A stretch of 64,000 nt of DNA from UMGS692 sp963653425 (lineage in GTDB: Bacteria > Bacillota > Clostridia > Christensenellales > CAG-314), in contig CAVJWC010000001.1 of the NCBI GenBank assembly GCA_963653425.1, forward strand, positions 248,001 through 312,000. Direction: 5' to 3'. Below, in pieces: positions 11,221 to 21,800 of the stretch; position 1 is the stretch's first letter, and each line of letters opens with the position of its first letter. The translations under genes were made by a program, and so were the position numbers. Below the pieces are notes generated by a model, which saw only the letters and a list, made by a program, of their open reading frames with translations, searched no databases and was not told the origin of the DNA.

Positions 11221-12222
11221 TTATCCGAGAGAATCGTACAGCTCTTTAACGAGAGCCGCCGTGTCTTCGAAACCTATGCAATTATCCGTTCTGCTGACGC
11301 CGTATTCGCCCGAATCCGAACGGCCTTCGAAAAGATAGCTTTCAAGCATAAGACTTCCTATGACTTTGTTTCTCTCGCGTATTATATCGCGGGCTGTCTG
11401 AATCTGTTTGATGGTCTGTTTTGAACTGTTGGCGTGAGAACAGTCGACCATTACGAACCTGTTTGCTATTCCGTAATCGTCGCACAGCATAAGATAGGTT
11501 CTCAGGCTGTTGTCGCTGTAATTGGGGTAAAACACTCCGCTTTCGTCCACGAATCCTCTGAAAACCGCGTGAGCGTAAGGATTACCGGAAGTTCTGACCT
11601 GTTCGCCTCTTAAAAGGAATTCCTTGGGCGTATTTACCGAATAGACGGAACCCGCAAGCGACATTAAATTACCGCCAGTGCTGTTCTTTACGCCTACGGC
11701 AACGTCCAGTCCGCTGGCAGCGTTTCTGTGTTCGGGATTTTCACTGCTTCTCGCGCCTATAAAGTAATAACTTACGAGGTCGTCGCTGTAATCGAAATAT
11801 TCGGGATAAAGAAGTTCGTCGGACACGGGAAGCCCCGTTTCTTCGATTATTCTCATCATCATTTTTCTGCTTTTTCTGACGCCTGCGTCCACGTCTACGT
11901 TTTTACCGTCGGGTTCGTACATCATACCGAGATAACCGTCGCCTTTCGTTCTCGGCTTGGCGGTAAACACACGGGGCATAATGAAAATTCTGTCGTCGTA
12001 TTTGTCGCTCAAAGCTTTAAGCTTAACGCAGTATTCGGCAACGGCGTCTTCGTTGTCTGCAGAACACGGACCGCAAACCAAAAGAAATCTCTTATCCTTA
12101 CCCGAAACGATATCTTTAAGCGTACCGTCGTTATTTGCTTTTACTTCCATAACTCTCGCGCTCACGGGATTGAGTTTCTTTATTTCGTCCGCCGTAATAA
12201 CTTTTTTTATCCTTTCAAACAT
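11221..12222 (-). CDS. aroF: 3-deoxy-7-phosphoheptulonate (DAHP) synthase, class I
   Basis: First shikimate-pathway enzyme; it condenses PEP with erythrose 4-phosphate. The sequence is of the AroF/G/H (I-alpha) type: FLLVCGPCSAD near residue 48, IMPRVFTAKPRT, GYLGMMYEPDG, FIGARSSENPEHR, VAVGVKNSTGG and VMVDCSHANSSK (metal and PEP site residues). At 333 aa it is slightly short of 350, mainly at the N-terminus. Feedback-type cannot be told by eye. It stands alone with its own promoter and terminator, divergent from nrdG. The remaining pathway genes are at 25-26 kb and 40-44 kb. Confidence 0.95.
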   Translation of the reverse strand: MFERIKKVITADEIKKLNPVSARVMEVKANNDGTLKDIVSGKDKRFLLVCGPCSADNEDAVAEYCVKLKALSDKYDDRIFIMPRVFTAKPRTKGDGYLGMMYEPDGKNVDVDAGVRKSRKMMMRIIEETGLPVSDELLYPEYFDYSDDLVSYYFIGARSSENPEHRNAASGLDVAVGVKNSTGGNLMSLAGSVYSVNTPKEFLLRGEQVRTSGNPYAHAVFRGFVDESGVFYPNYSDNSLRTYLMLCDDYGIANRFVMVDCSHANSSKQTIKQIQTARDIIRERNKVIGSLMLESYLFEGRSDSGEYGVSRTDNCIGFEDTAALVKELYDSLG

Positions 12223-12337
12223 AGCTCCACCGATCTTCTTTGGAATAAATCAGCTGCGGAAGAAGTTTTTTATCTTTGGAACCGAGTTTTTAACGCTATG
12301 CTCAAGAAAAAAACCGTCTGTCCGCGGTTCTCCGTTT

Positions 12338-12367
12338 AGTATAGCACATCTTACGGCTTTTAGTCAA
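12338..12367 (-). promoter_or_regulatory. Sigma-A-type promoter of aroF
   Basis: A -35 TTGACT (12362-12367) and a -10 TATACT (12338-12343) are separated by 18 bases on the minus strand. A short AACCG/CGGTT hairpin with seven Ts lies just after the predicted start and could be a weak leader attenuator. Confidence 0.7.
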
Positions 12368-12478
12368 GCATAAAACCGACTTTATCGGGCTTATAAGCTT
12401 ACAGGCTCGTCTTTTCGCCGTTCGTTTTCTTCCGCGTTTTTTGCAAACCGGAAAATCTCGGGCGGATTATATAAAAAG

Positions 12479-12507
12479 TTGAAATTATAGGAAAAATATG
12501 GTATACT
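12479..12507 (+). promoter_or_regulatory. Sigma-A-type promoter of nrdG
   Basis: TTGAAA (12479-12484), a 17-base spacer, then TATACT (12502-12507). The predicted transcription start lies ~15 bases before the ATG at 12528. This rules out the in-frame ATG at 12498, which overlaps the promoter. Confidence 0.75.
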
Positions 12508-12527
12508 TAATCGGTCGGAGAAAAATT

Positions 12528-13214
12528 ATGGAAATATACGGACTTCAAAAACTCACTTTGCTCGACTTCCCGGGAAGAACAGCCTGTATCGTTTTTACGG
12601 GCGGATGTAATTTCCGATGTCCTTTTTGTTACAACGGTTTGCTCGTTAAGAAAAACACACCCGTTATTCCCGAAGAAGAATTTTTTGACTACCTTTCGCA
12701 AAGAAAAAAGCTTCTGGACGGAGTAAGCGTTTCGGGCGGAGAACCTACGCTTAACTGTGACCTCGACGTCTTTATAAAGAAAATCAAAGAACTCGGTTTT
12801 CAGGTAAAACTGGACACGAACGGATCCTCGCCAAAAACGATAGATAAACTTATAAAAGAAAATCTGCTCGATTACGTTGCCGTGGATATAAAAAACTCGC
12901 CCGAAAAGTACGACCTGACCACCGCTTCTCACGTTGACCTTTCAAAGATAAAAGAGACCGTGGATTTAATTAAAAAGTCGGGAGTCGAATACGAACTCAG
13001 GACGACCGTAAGCCGTGAACTTCACGAAAAACAGGATTTCTGTTCCATCGGAAAGTGGCTCGGAAAAGGCGGAACTTATTACCTTCAGGCGGTTTCGGAT
13101 ACGGGAGATTTGCTTTCGGATAAGGCTTTTCACGCGCCCGACAAAGAGACTTTGACGGAATATGCGGAAATTCTCAGAAGTTTCGGCATAGACGCCCGCG
13201 TAAGAAACGAATAG
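12528..13214 (+). CDS. nrdG: Anaerobic ribonucleoside-triphosphate reductase activating protein
   Basis: Radical SAM activase that installs the glycyl radical on class III ribonucleotide reductase. The SAM/4Fe-4S motif CNFRCPFC (CxxxCxxC) is near residue 28, preceded by LTLLDFPGRTACIVFTGG, the family signature of the Firmicutes NrdG2 subgroup. GVSVSGGEPTL follows, the usual SAM-binding glycine-rich element. The start at 12528 (MEIYGLQK) is chosen from the GGAG site and the promoter. At 228 aa it has normal length. nrdD is not in the window, so the activase is unlinked from its partner. It implies deoxynucleotide synthesis without oxygen. Confidence 0.9.
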   Translation: MEIYGLQKLTLLDFPGRTACIVFTGGCNFRCPFCYNGLLVKKNTPVIPEEEFFDYLSQRKKLLDGVSVSGGEPTLNCDLDVFIKKIKELGFQVKLDTNGSSPKTIDKLIKENLLDYVAVDIKNSPEKYDLTTASHVDLSKIKETVDLIKKSGVEYELRTTVSRELHEKQDFCSIGKWLGKGGTYYLQAVSDTGDLLSDKAFHAPDKETLTEYAEILRSFGIDARVRNE

Positions 13215-13329
13215 ACGGAAAAACTAAGTTTAAGTATTAAAACGGTTTTCGTTAAACAAAGGCTTTCGGCAATAAAAAACTTTCTTAAAAGCGGTTTTTG
13301 GGAACGACATCCGAAAACAAAAACGACGT

Positions 13330-13357
13330 AAGGCTGCCTCGTGGGCAGCCTTTTTTC
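13330..13357 (+). terminator. Terminator after nrdG
   Basis: Perfect AAGGCTGCC / GGCAGCCTT stem with a short loop and a T-run. Confidence 0.95.
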
Positions 13358-13385
13358 TTGGGTTTTTCTTTCGTAAAAGCCTGCT

Positions 13386-13407
13386 GTCTTCGGTTAAAAG
13401 CCGAAGC
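13386..13407 (-). terminator. Hairpin/terminator after the Cys-rich peptide gene
   Basis: CTTCGG / CCGAAG arms, extended by partial TGCTG/CAGCA pairing, lie immediately beyond the stop codon. The T-run is short, so terminator function is probable but not certain. Confidence 0.5.
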
Positions 13408-13605
13408 TCAGCAACCTTTGGAAATTCCGATTCCTCCGCAACAGAAAGCGAGAGCAAGTATCGGAGCAAGAGAACAGGGATTGATGCACAGCGAAAACTG
13501 CTTATCTCCGCATTTTCCGCAACCGCAGAAAATTATAAACAAAATAAGCAGAATCATCCAGTTGCAACCGCATTTTCCGTCAGAACCGTTGCCGAAATTA
13601 AACAT
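13408..13605 (-). CDS. Small cysteine-rich membrane peptide (65 aa)
   Basis: Not assigned a function. After a short Gly/Lys/Cys N-terminus there is one strongly hydrophobic segment (WMILLILFIIF), then CGCGKCG, then a second hydrophobic stretch and a closing CCGGIG...KGC; there are about ten cysteines in all. Such Cys/Gly-rich short proteins are common in Clostridia and are often mis-named after insect chorion proteins. The ATG at 13605 has GGAGG five bases upstream. The GTG two codons earlier overlaps that site, so I reject it. It lies between nrdG and spoIIID. Confidence 0.65.
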   Translation of the reverse strand: MFNFGNGSDGKCGCNWMILLILFIIFCGCGKCGDKQFSLCINPCSLAPILALAFCCGGIGISKGC

Positions 13606-13849
13606 AAACACCTCCTCGGGGCTAACCCCTTTCTACAATACTCTATGATACCGCAGAAAAAAGTGTTACTTGGGCGTTAAGTTCTTTGCATCCGATATTT
13701 TTACGGGAATAAATCGTTTTGTCCTGCGTGTGACTTCCTATACGCAGGCCTCCTTTGGTTACGGCTGATATTTTGACGGAATAAGGCGACGGTTGCGGTT
13801 TGCATCAGGAATTATGCCGTTAAGAATTACTCCGCTAAAGGCGCGGGAA

Positions 13850-14098
13850 TTACGGCTTTTTTGAGTTCTTTCTCCGAGCTTCGCCTCCGCGTATATGACG
13901 GACGGACAGATTGAAATTCAATAGTTTTCTGACTTCTTCGGCAAGAAAGGCGTCGCACTCGGGAAGCCTTACCGTGAGGTCTTTATGTACGGTGGACTTA
14001 CAGATTCCCGTTTCTTTTGCCGTTGCGCGAAGCGTGGATCGATTTTCGAGGATATATTCCGCTTCAAGAATAACCCTTTTATAAATTGCTTCTTCCAT
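13850..14098 (-). CDS. spoIIID: Stage III sporulation transcriptional regulator SpoIIID
   Basis: Mother-cell DNA-binding regulator of the sigma-E to sigma-K transition. The whole protein aligns with SpoIIID: EYILENRSTLRATAKETGICKSTVHKDLTVRLPE contains the helix-turn-helix, followed by the basic NLSVRHIRGGEA tail. The start at 14098 (MEEAIYKRV) fits family N-termini. A longer frame to 14134 would begin inside the upstream gene's terminator. No clear Shine-Dalgarno sequence is seen. A sigma-E-like -10 (CATACTAT) lies only a few bases before this ATG. At 82 aa it is slightly shorter than the Bacillus protein. Confidence 0.93.
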   Translation of the reverse strand: MEEAIYKRVILEAEYILENRSTLRATAKETGICKSTVHKDLTVRLPECDAFLAEEVRKLLNFNLSVRHIRGGEARRKNSKKP

Positions 14099-14134
14099 AC
14101 CGTATAGTATGTAGGGAAGCTGGCAAGTATTCAT

Positions 14135-14168
14135 AAAAAAGGCTTCTTCCGAGTGAAAAAGCCTTTTT
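14135..14168 (-). terminator. Terminator between the Ntn-hydrolase gene and spoIIID
   Basis: AAAAAGGCTT / AAGCCTTTTT stem with a run of six Ts on the minus strand. It ends where the longest spoIIID frame would begin. Confidence 0.85.
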
Positions 14169-14217
14169 ACTTTTATTAAAATATTTGATTTATAAGCGTT
14201 GCGTCCGCTGTTTAACG

Positions 14218-15309
14218 TTACCTTTTGAGTCCGAAGGTAAATTTATCGGTCCAATCTCTGCGGATAACTATTTCCGCGGAAAGGTCTTTAAGGTTATATA
14301 CGACCGACCACTGAGTGTTGGAAGTTATGTCTTCGGGATTGGGCTTCTGAGAAGCGGCTTCGAGAGCCTTCCAGGCAGCCGTTTTATCGTGGTGTTCGCT
14401 CGTATTAAAAACTTCTTCGATTTTATTCCAACGTTCTTTACCGTGGCCGTAAATACCGTTTTTCTGATTGGAGACGACCTTATCGGCATACATTGCGTAG
14501 AAATTGGTAACGGCTCTCACGGGCGTTGCGGTAAGTTTTCTGTCCTCTCTTTCGGGATCGAATTCGATTACTCTGCCGTCGCCCGAAGCGTCGGTTATGT
14601 AGAAATGGTAATCTCTTCCGCTCGAAGCGAACATATCGTATTTTTCGAGAAGTTTTACGGCTTCTTCCGTGGAAGCGGCTTTATCGAGAACCAGACGGAT
14701 CGCCATAGTCGTGGTGATGACCTGCTTGCCCGTACTCTGACGGGTAGGCGTGCTGTCAAGGGTAAGAACGGCTATTGCCACGCCCTTTTCGTTGATACCG
14801 TCAAGGCAAAGGAAAGGCGCGGTAAGCGAAGCCGTCTTGTCTTTAATACCGCTCATAGCGTTGGCGGAAATATTGTCGAGAGCGGCAAGAGCCACGGACT
14901 TATAACCGTTCTGAGGTTTTGCGTTGACTATAAGACAGGACGTGTCGTTCTTGAAATCGTAATTTCTGCCCATTAAAACTACGTCGCCGTCCTTCATGGT
15001 AAAGGCACTGCAACCGTACTGAGGAGCTTTTATGTTAACGGGAATAAAGGGGATACACTCCCTGACCACCGCTTCGACGAAAGACTGATCGTCGGTAACT
15101 CCGCTTGCTATAATCTTTTCAAGGTCGTAGTCGTAATTGACGTCCATCGTGTAGAGATTGTACTTTTCGTAATCGGACAGCTTCTTTATCGACGACATAG
15201 TGCTGAAACGGCCTGCGTAAACGCACAGGAAGATCAGAAGAAAAACGAGAAGAAGCGTACACACCGAAACGATTGCCCACTTAATGATATTCTTTGTATT
15301 CGTGTTCAT
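14218..15309 (-). CDS. Membrane-anchored linear amide C-N hydrolase (choloylglycine hydrolase/AAT-like)
   Basis: Ntn-hydrolase-fold amidase. The start at 15309 (MNTNTKN) has a GGAGGT site. Residues ~9-33 form a membrane anchor. The Cys nucleophile of the family is most likely in APQYGCSAFTMKDGDVVLMGRNYDF: the usual start of the mature domain is a Cys followed soon by G-R-N-Y/F-D. FLCLDGINEKGVAIAVLTL is the second conserved block (G-x-N-E-x-G). The substrate cannot be told; family members cleave bile-salt amides, penicillin V, N-acylethanolamides or peptide-derived amides. The C-terminal QWSVVYNLKDLSAEI is family-like. It has its own promoter and terminator. Probably extracytoplasmic. Confidence 0.85.
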   Translation of the reverse strand: MNTNTKNIIKWAIVSVCTLLLVFLLIFLCVYAGRFSTMSSIKKLSDYEKYNLYTMDVNYDYDLEKIIASGVTDDQSFVEAVVRECIPFIPVNIKAPQYGCSAFTMKDGDVVLMGRNYDFKNDTSCLIVNAKPQNGYKSVALAALDNISANAMSGIKDKTASLTAPFLCLDGINEKGVAIAVLTLDSTPTRQSTGKQVITTTMAIRLVLDKAASTEEAVKLLEKYDMFASSGRDYHFYITDASGDGRVIEFDPEREDRKLTATPVRAVTNFYAMYADKVVSNQKNGIYGHGKERWNKIEEVFNTSEHHDKTAAWKALEAASQKPNPEDITSNTQWSVVYNLKDLSAEIVIRRDWTDKFTFGLKR

Positions 15310-15331
15310 ATCGCACCTCCGAATACAGACA

Positions 15332-15360
15332 AGGATAACATATCCGTCCTGTTTTGTCAA
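15332..15360 (-). promoter_or_regulatory. Sigma-A-type promoter of the Ntn-hydrolase gene
   Basis: TTGACA (15355-15360), 17 bases, then TATCCT (15332-15337) on the minus strand, about 16 bases before the predicted start of a short leader. Confidence 0.7.
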
Positions 15361-15525
15361 GCCCGCGTAAAGGGAAACGAAAAATATCCCGCAACAAAGC
15401 ACTCGAAAATTTCGCGGAAAAACAAACGTTCATAAACGAAGTTTCGGCTTAAAAGGCAGCTTGTTTTTTGTGTAATGAAGCTTGCGCTTATCGGTCGATG
15501 ATGTTTTTGTAGGTACGAAGGAAAC

Positions 15526-15582
15526 AGCGACGGATAAACCGATTTGTTCAGGTAAAAATGTTAGTGAGAACGAATGAACTGC
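15526..15582 (+). repeat. Interspersed 57-nt intergenic repeat, copy B
   Basis: Gap-free partner of 2786-2842 (46/57 identical). It lies 280 bases downstream of the large protease gene and next to its terminator. Confidence 0.65.
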
Positions 15583-15590
15583 CTATATAA

Positions 15591-15628
15591 AAAGCGCCCC
15601 GACAGAAGCCGAGACGCTTGTTTTTTTA
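15591..15628 (-). terminator. Probable bidirectional terminator after the protease gene
   Basis: AAGCG...CGCTT arms with partly paired GC centre and T-runs on both strands. It is the first terminator-like hairpin downstream of the 15867-22151 gene. Confidence 0.55.
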
Positions 15629-15866
15629 GTTGTCCGTAATTGCCTTGAACATCCGACTTCGTTTTACTTATCCGAAGTTTGTCGTTTTGTTTTTACAATA
15701 TTCGCCCTAAAACACGCAATAATCGTCGCTAAATTCGCGATACCTGCCGTTAAACGGGTGATATATTCGTCGTTAAATATACGATAATCGTCGTTTAGAA
15801 TGGCAATTACGGTTTCGTTCCTCCGCTCCGCGCCGAAAAACGACGCGGTAGCTTCAATCCTATGAA

Positions 15867-18800
15867 TTAAAGAGCGTTGGGAACGAGTATTTTTGCGAAG
15901 TACATTCTCCAGATAGGCGTCATATAGGAAGCGTCACCGCTTACGTATACGGTTATATCGAGAGGCTTTTCGCTATCGAGTTCTTTGACGAACTGATTGT
16001 AAGGATATCTTACGTCTTTTCTGAAATAGCACTGAAGAAGAGGAGCTTTTTCGGAAAGGAAGGTAACTTCCTTAAGGGAGGTACAACCGTAGAATGCCGA
16101 GTCGCCGATATATTTAAGGGTGGACGGAAGAACTACGGATTCGATTGCTTCGTTTCCTACGAACGCTTCGCTTTCGATCTTAACGATTCCTTCGGGAACG
16201 GTTACTTCGGATTCTTCTCCTACGTACTTGTAAAGAAGAGTCTTTTCTGCGTTCATAAGGAAGCCGTTTTCGAGAACGAAGGTTTCGCAATTGTTGAGAG
16301 TGATGTTTTCGATTGCGGTACAGCCGAAGAAGGATCTTGCGAAGTTGAATTCTGCGACGTTGCCGAGAGTTACGCTCTTAAGAGTTACGTTGTTCAGGAA
16401 TGCTCTGTCTTCGATGTAGGTCAGAGAGTTCAGAACGACTTCTTCGAGCTGTGTGCCTGCGAAAGCGGACGGACCGATTTCTTCTACGTTTTCAAGGTTG
16501 ATCTGTTTAAGAGGAGTACCCGAGAAGGTGTATTCGGGGATCACTTTAAGACCTGCGCCGAGAACGATTTCTTCTACGCCGGAATTCGTGAAGGTATTTG
16601 CACCGAGTTCGGTAACGGACGGCATAACGACCTTCTTAAGCAGTTTTGCGTTTGCAAATACGTTGTCGCCGAGATAGGTAACGGTTTCGGGAAGTTCGAA
16701 TTCGCTTACTTCGCTTACCAACGGGAAGAGAAGAAGCTGAGTGTAATTCTTATCGAAAAGAACGCCGTCGATGGAAGAGAAATAGGGATTTTCTTCGTTT
16801 ACGGTGATTTCTTCGAGTCCTACGCAGTTAACGAATACGCTTCCTACCGTGAACTGAGCAAGTCCTGCGGGAATGTAGAAGCTCTTAAGAGATACGCAGT
16901 CAGCAAACTGTTCGTCGCTGTTCTTGAGTAACTTAAGGCTTTCGCCGAAGTCAACGCTTTCGAGGTTTGCGCACTCTGCAAAGGCTCCGCCTGCAATAGT
17001 CTGAACGTTCTGCATCGTTACGTTTACAAGTCCCGACTGATAGAACGCCTTAAGGTTTATGGTTTCAACCTTTTCGAAACCTATAAGTTCTCTGAGAGCG
17101 GGCGTGTTGTTGAACGCGCTGCTATCTACGGTCTTAACTTCGCCGAGAAGAGTTACTTTTTCAAGCTTTTCGCAATTGTTGAAGATATAGGAGTCAACCG
17201 TGGACATGAAGTCCGGAAGAGCTATTTCTCTGAGGCCCGTGCTTGCGAAGAAGTTACCCCAGCTCTTATAGGTAGCGTTTTTGTTGAAGTTGAATTCTTC
17301 GAGGTTAGCGCAACCGAATACGAGTTCCCTTCCTATATTAACGTTATCGCCGACGGTGAAGCTCGTGATGCCCGTACGAGAAAGCGCTCTCTGCTCGTAA
17401 ACGGTAATGTTGTCGAGGTTAATTTCCGCAAGGTTTGCGTTACCGGCGAAGCAGTATTCGGGGAGTTGGGTAATGTGTTCGGGAATAACTACGCCCTTAA
17501 CCTGATTCTTGGTGTGCGTCGAGCCTTTGGACATAGATACAACGTTGTAATAATAGGTGTAATCGGCTTCCGTTCTGTAAACGAACGCTCCGCCTGCAGG
17601 TACATAGTCGGGAGTACCGAACTGGAAGGGTTCAAATTCGGTAACGGTTTCGGGAATAACGGCAACGCCGTCGTATTCCCAGGAGTGAGGAGCGATTATA
17701 CGGGTCTTATCGAGATCGTAAACAAGACCGCTTTCGTCCTTAACGAGATATGCGTTGTCTTCGGTCAATTCGAAGCTGTAAAGCTTAGGATCTTTACCGA
17801 ATGCGGAGTAACCTACTTTACCGACGTTACCGCCGAGAACTACTCTGGAAAGTTCCGCGCAGTCGGAGAAGAGCATACCGCCGAAGGTTCCTACGTCTTT
17901 TTCGAAGATAACTTCTTTAAGGGAAGGAAGACTTGCCAAGGTAAGAGAATAGGTTCTGTATTTGCTACCGAACATGGTTCTCTCGTAAGTGAAACCGATT
18001 TCGCCTACTTCTTCGTGGAATACCATTCTTTCGAGGCTCTTACAGCAGATGATCGTCATTGCGTTCATACGGCTCTTGGATCCGCCGAGGTCGTTTACTT
18101 TTCCGAAGAATTCGATTTCGGTAAGAGAATCGTTAAAGCTTATGGAAGTGCATAAAACGTCGATGTCGCCGTTGAAAGTAACTTTCTTAAGATTTGCGTT
18201 TACGAGTACGGAGAACTGCATGTTAAGAGGTTCTTCGGTCTGCGGGAAGGTAAGAGTTTCAATAGAAGAAAGAGCGCTGAAACCTTCGTAAACGTAGCTG
18301 ATAGAGGTGTCTTCGAGGTTCATCTTGGTGAGCTTGGGAAGACCCGTTATCGAGGAAGCGCCGATACCGCCTTCAATTCTCTTCAAAGACTTGGGAAGAA
18401 CGAGTTCGGTAAGATTTCCGAGTTTGTAAATCGAACCTGCTTTAACGGTTTCGACTCCTTCGGGAAGGGTAATCTTGGTGATAGATTCAAGTCCTACGAA
18501 TACGTTGGGACCGATAGTGGTAACTCCGTCGGGAACCACAACTTCGCCGCCCTTGCCGTTATAAGCCGTAAGAACGCCGTCTTCGATAACGAATTCTTCC
18601 GCGTCGGGATCGGTTTCGCCTGCGGGAACGACGGTGTTGGATTTAGCGCTTACCGCGGACATGGTGGTCAGTCTGTAAGACGGATCGTTTCTGTCGCCGT
18701 AAACAACGGAGTTGTCAATAGTTTCGATTACGTAAAGGTCTCTGCCCTCTTCTGCAGCCGAAACGATAGTGTTTGCTTCGTTTTCGTTTACTTCGGTTCC

Positions 18801-21800
18801 GGGAAGAGCGATTTCGTAAACGGAAGTGTTTCTTGCATAGTCGAAAAGTTTAACTGCGAATACGTTGTTAACTACGTTTGCGAGATAATCGGTAACGTCT
18901 ATGGTGTAGCTGTAACTCGATCCTTTTTCAGCGTATGCCGGGATAACTTCGTTTGCAAGTGCGGCGTAAGACTCGGGCGTGCCGTAAGTCATGAAACCGG
19001 TGCACATGAAGTAATGGTTATCGTATACGGTAAGATCAAGGTAAGTTCTGCCGTCAACTTCTCTCCAAACCGCTTTTTCAAGCGTGGGAGCTTCGAGGTC
19101 AACGTAAACGGGCATTTCGAGGACCTGTCCGGTGGGCTTGCCGTCGAAATCGTAAGTCATGGTGATAAGGAATTCTTCGTTGTTGGCAATCATGCTGTCT
19201 TCAACGTTGATACCGTCGCTGAAAGTAAGGTTACCACGGCTGATAAGAGCCGCACAGAATTTACCTATTCCCGTGAAGGTGTTTCTGCCGAGATATTCGC
19301 CGGTGTTGGTTCTGATTATATCGAGGTAGAGAGTATCTGCGGTTCTCTTGTTGTAAAGAGTAACGTAGCTTACGTTAACTACGCCGTTCTTTTCACCGTC
19401 TTCAAGGTCGCTCATACCGATGGCTACTTTATCGGGAGAAGCCTTGGGGGTAGCGTATCCGTTGGGAACGGCATAGTAGTAAGCGCCTGCGTTGAACTTC
19501 ATGCCCATGTAATATACGCTTCCTGCTACGGGTTCGTAATATACGAGACCGAGACCGGAATAGTTACCGTAGGTGGGAACTTCGCCGTCGAAAATGGTGG
19601 GTTCGAATGCGGGAAGAGCGTACCAATCGCCGTAGAACGAAATGAACGGGATGTGGAGGTCTATGTCGTTATCGTTGGATTTAAGAACGGAATAACCTTC
19701 AACGTAGATACCGTTTTCGAAGGTTTCGTCCATATAAGCTTTGTCTTCTTCGCTGAGTCTGATGACTACTTTAATCTTTACGGTTTCCCCGCCCTTAACG
19801 GTAACGGTACCGTCGGATTCCTGTCCGTTTACGTAGTAACTGAATTCTGCGTCTTCGAACATATAAGCCTTTTCGGCTATAACCTTAGCGTCGTTGCCTT
19901 TAACGGTATAACCTATGGATACCGCGCTTACTGCGGATTCGGTAAACGCAAGTGTGTCGAACGTATAGGAAAGTTCGTTTTCGCCGTCGTTTACGAGGTT
20001 GTAGTAAAGAGTGTAAACACCGTCTTTGTTCTTATCCGTACCGAGGTTGAGTTTGGTCTTATTGCTTCCCGTAACGGTAAGATAAGCTTCGGTCTGCATA
20101 GCCTTATATATATCAGCAAGACCGGAACCCTGTCTTCTGGGGGTGTAAGGATTGTTTTCTTCGTTGGTCAGGATGTTAGCCGTACTCATAATTCTCTGCT
20201 GAGCAACAGCCGAAATCTGAGCGCCCGTGAGATAAGGATACTTTTCTTTAAGATATCCGCGAAGAGATGCCATAACGCCGGCTACGTTAGGAGTAGCCAT
20301 ACTGGTACCGCTCATATAAGCGTATATCTGATTGTTGTAATAAGTCTTAGCGTACAGGGTGCTTATGGAAGAATAAACGTTTCCGCCGATACCGATTACG
20401 TCAACGCCGATAGAAAGGTCGGAAAGCGCGCCCATGGAAGAGAAGTAAGAATAGTCAATCTGATAATAAGCCTTATTTACTTCGATGACTTTGTTTTCGG
20501 CGTTTGCAAGTTTCAATCCGTCGGAAAGAGTAATCGTCATCGTCGGGATAGCGTCTTCGCCTACGAGAGCGCCGAACTGATTGATGGATTCTTCTACGTT
20601 ATCGTAAAGAATACATCCGATAGCTCCGTTGTCGCCTGCGTTCTTAATCTTTTCGGCAAAACTGATGTCGCCTCTCTGTATAACGGCAATCTTGCCTTTA
20701 ACGTCAACGCTCCTGAAATCTTCCTGACTGCCTACGCCGGGAACGATAACGTATTCGAACGTTGCGCTTTCTTTATCGCCGAGGATATGAAGGAAGCTGT
20801 GAGAAGCCGAACCTTCGCTCGCAACGCCGTTTCTGCCCATGACGTTTTCGCCGTCAAGCTTGAAGTATACTCTGAGCAAGTTCTGAGCGGAACCTACGGC
20901 AAACGTGCCGTCGTAAGAAGCGGGCTGAGAAACCACGCCGTTATCGGGAGAATCGGTAGTGGAAAAAGAGTCGAGAGTATCGGAATAATACCAGGCGGTA
21001 TTGCTGTTACCGGTTGCGCAGAGAACGAGAAGACCCGCTCTTTCAGCTTTTTCGAGAATGTCGCTTACGTAGCTGTTAGCACTCTTGGTAACGCCGCAAA
21101 CTGCGCCGAGAGAAAGGTTGGCAACGTCTACGCCGAGAATTACGCAGTCTTCTACGGCAGCGTAAATATCAACGTCGTACGCGCCTGCTCCGCCCTTACC
21201 GAAGACTCTCATAACGGCGATCTGCGCGTCCCAGGCAGCACCCTTTATGGTGTCGCTGTTACCTGCGGCTATACCCGCAACGTGCGTGCCGTGATTGTGT
21301 CCGTAACTGTAACAGTCGGAAGCCGACGGATTTATGGTGAAGTTTTTGTCTATGTAGTTGTATCCGAAAGGAACTTTTGCGCTGTAATAAACTTTTGCGG
21401 TAGTAATTTTGCTACCGTAGGACTCTGCGGCGTTGGTAGAGAAAAGAAGTTTATCTACGTATTCTTTCGTAATCTTTTCTTCGGTGGGAGCGGTTGCAAA
21501 GGCAGGGTGAGTATAATCTACGCCCGTGTCGATGACTGCGATAACGGTACCCGTTCCGCTGTAACCCGTGCTGTTGTTGAAAATACCGGTGGAAGCGAAA
21601 GATTCCTGAATTTCGCCGGTGGTAACGTCAGGCACCGCGTACTGTTCGGAAATTATAACTCTTTCGACTCCGGGGAGAGCTTCGATGGAAGCTATATCGC
21701 CGTATTTTACCTTAATGGAAAAACCGTTCTGAAGAACCGTATAGCTGTGTTTGCGTTCTACGACGGATATTCCGCTTGCTACGATTTCGTCGTAGATACC

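Larger units (their letters stand above)
15361..15866. other. Intergenic region with repeat copy B
   Basis: No gene is supported in ~500 bases. It holds the second copy of the 57-nt interspersed repeat (15526-15582), a hairpin at 15591-15628, and an A/T-rich stretch with several TCGTCGTTAAA-like words (15720-15800). Confidence 0.5.

Noticed and set aside
12400..12440. Recurring GCCGTTCGTTTTC words near 12417, 33555 and 35727
   Set aside because: Matches are only ~12 bases and could reflect composition; not enough for a repeat call.
12498..12527. Upstream ATG of nrdG at 12498
   Set aside because: It overlaps the -10 hexamer; the GGAG site and the family start point to 12528.
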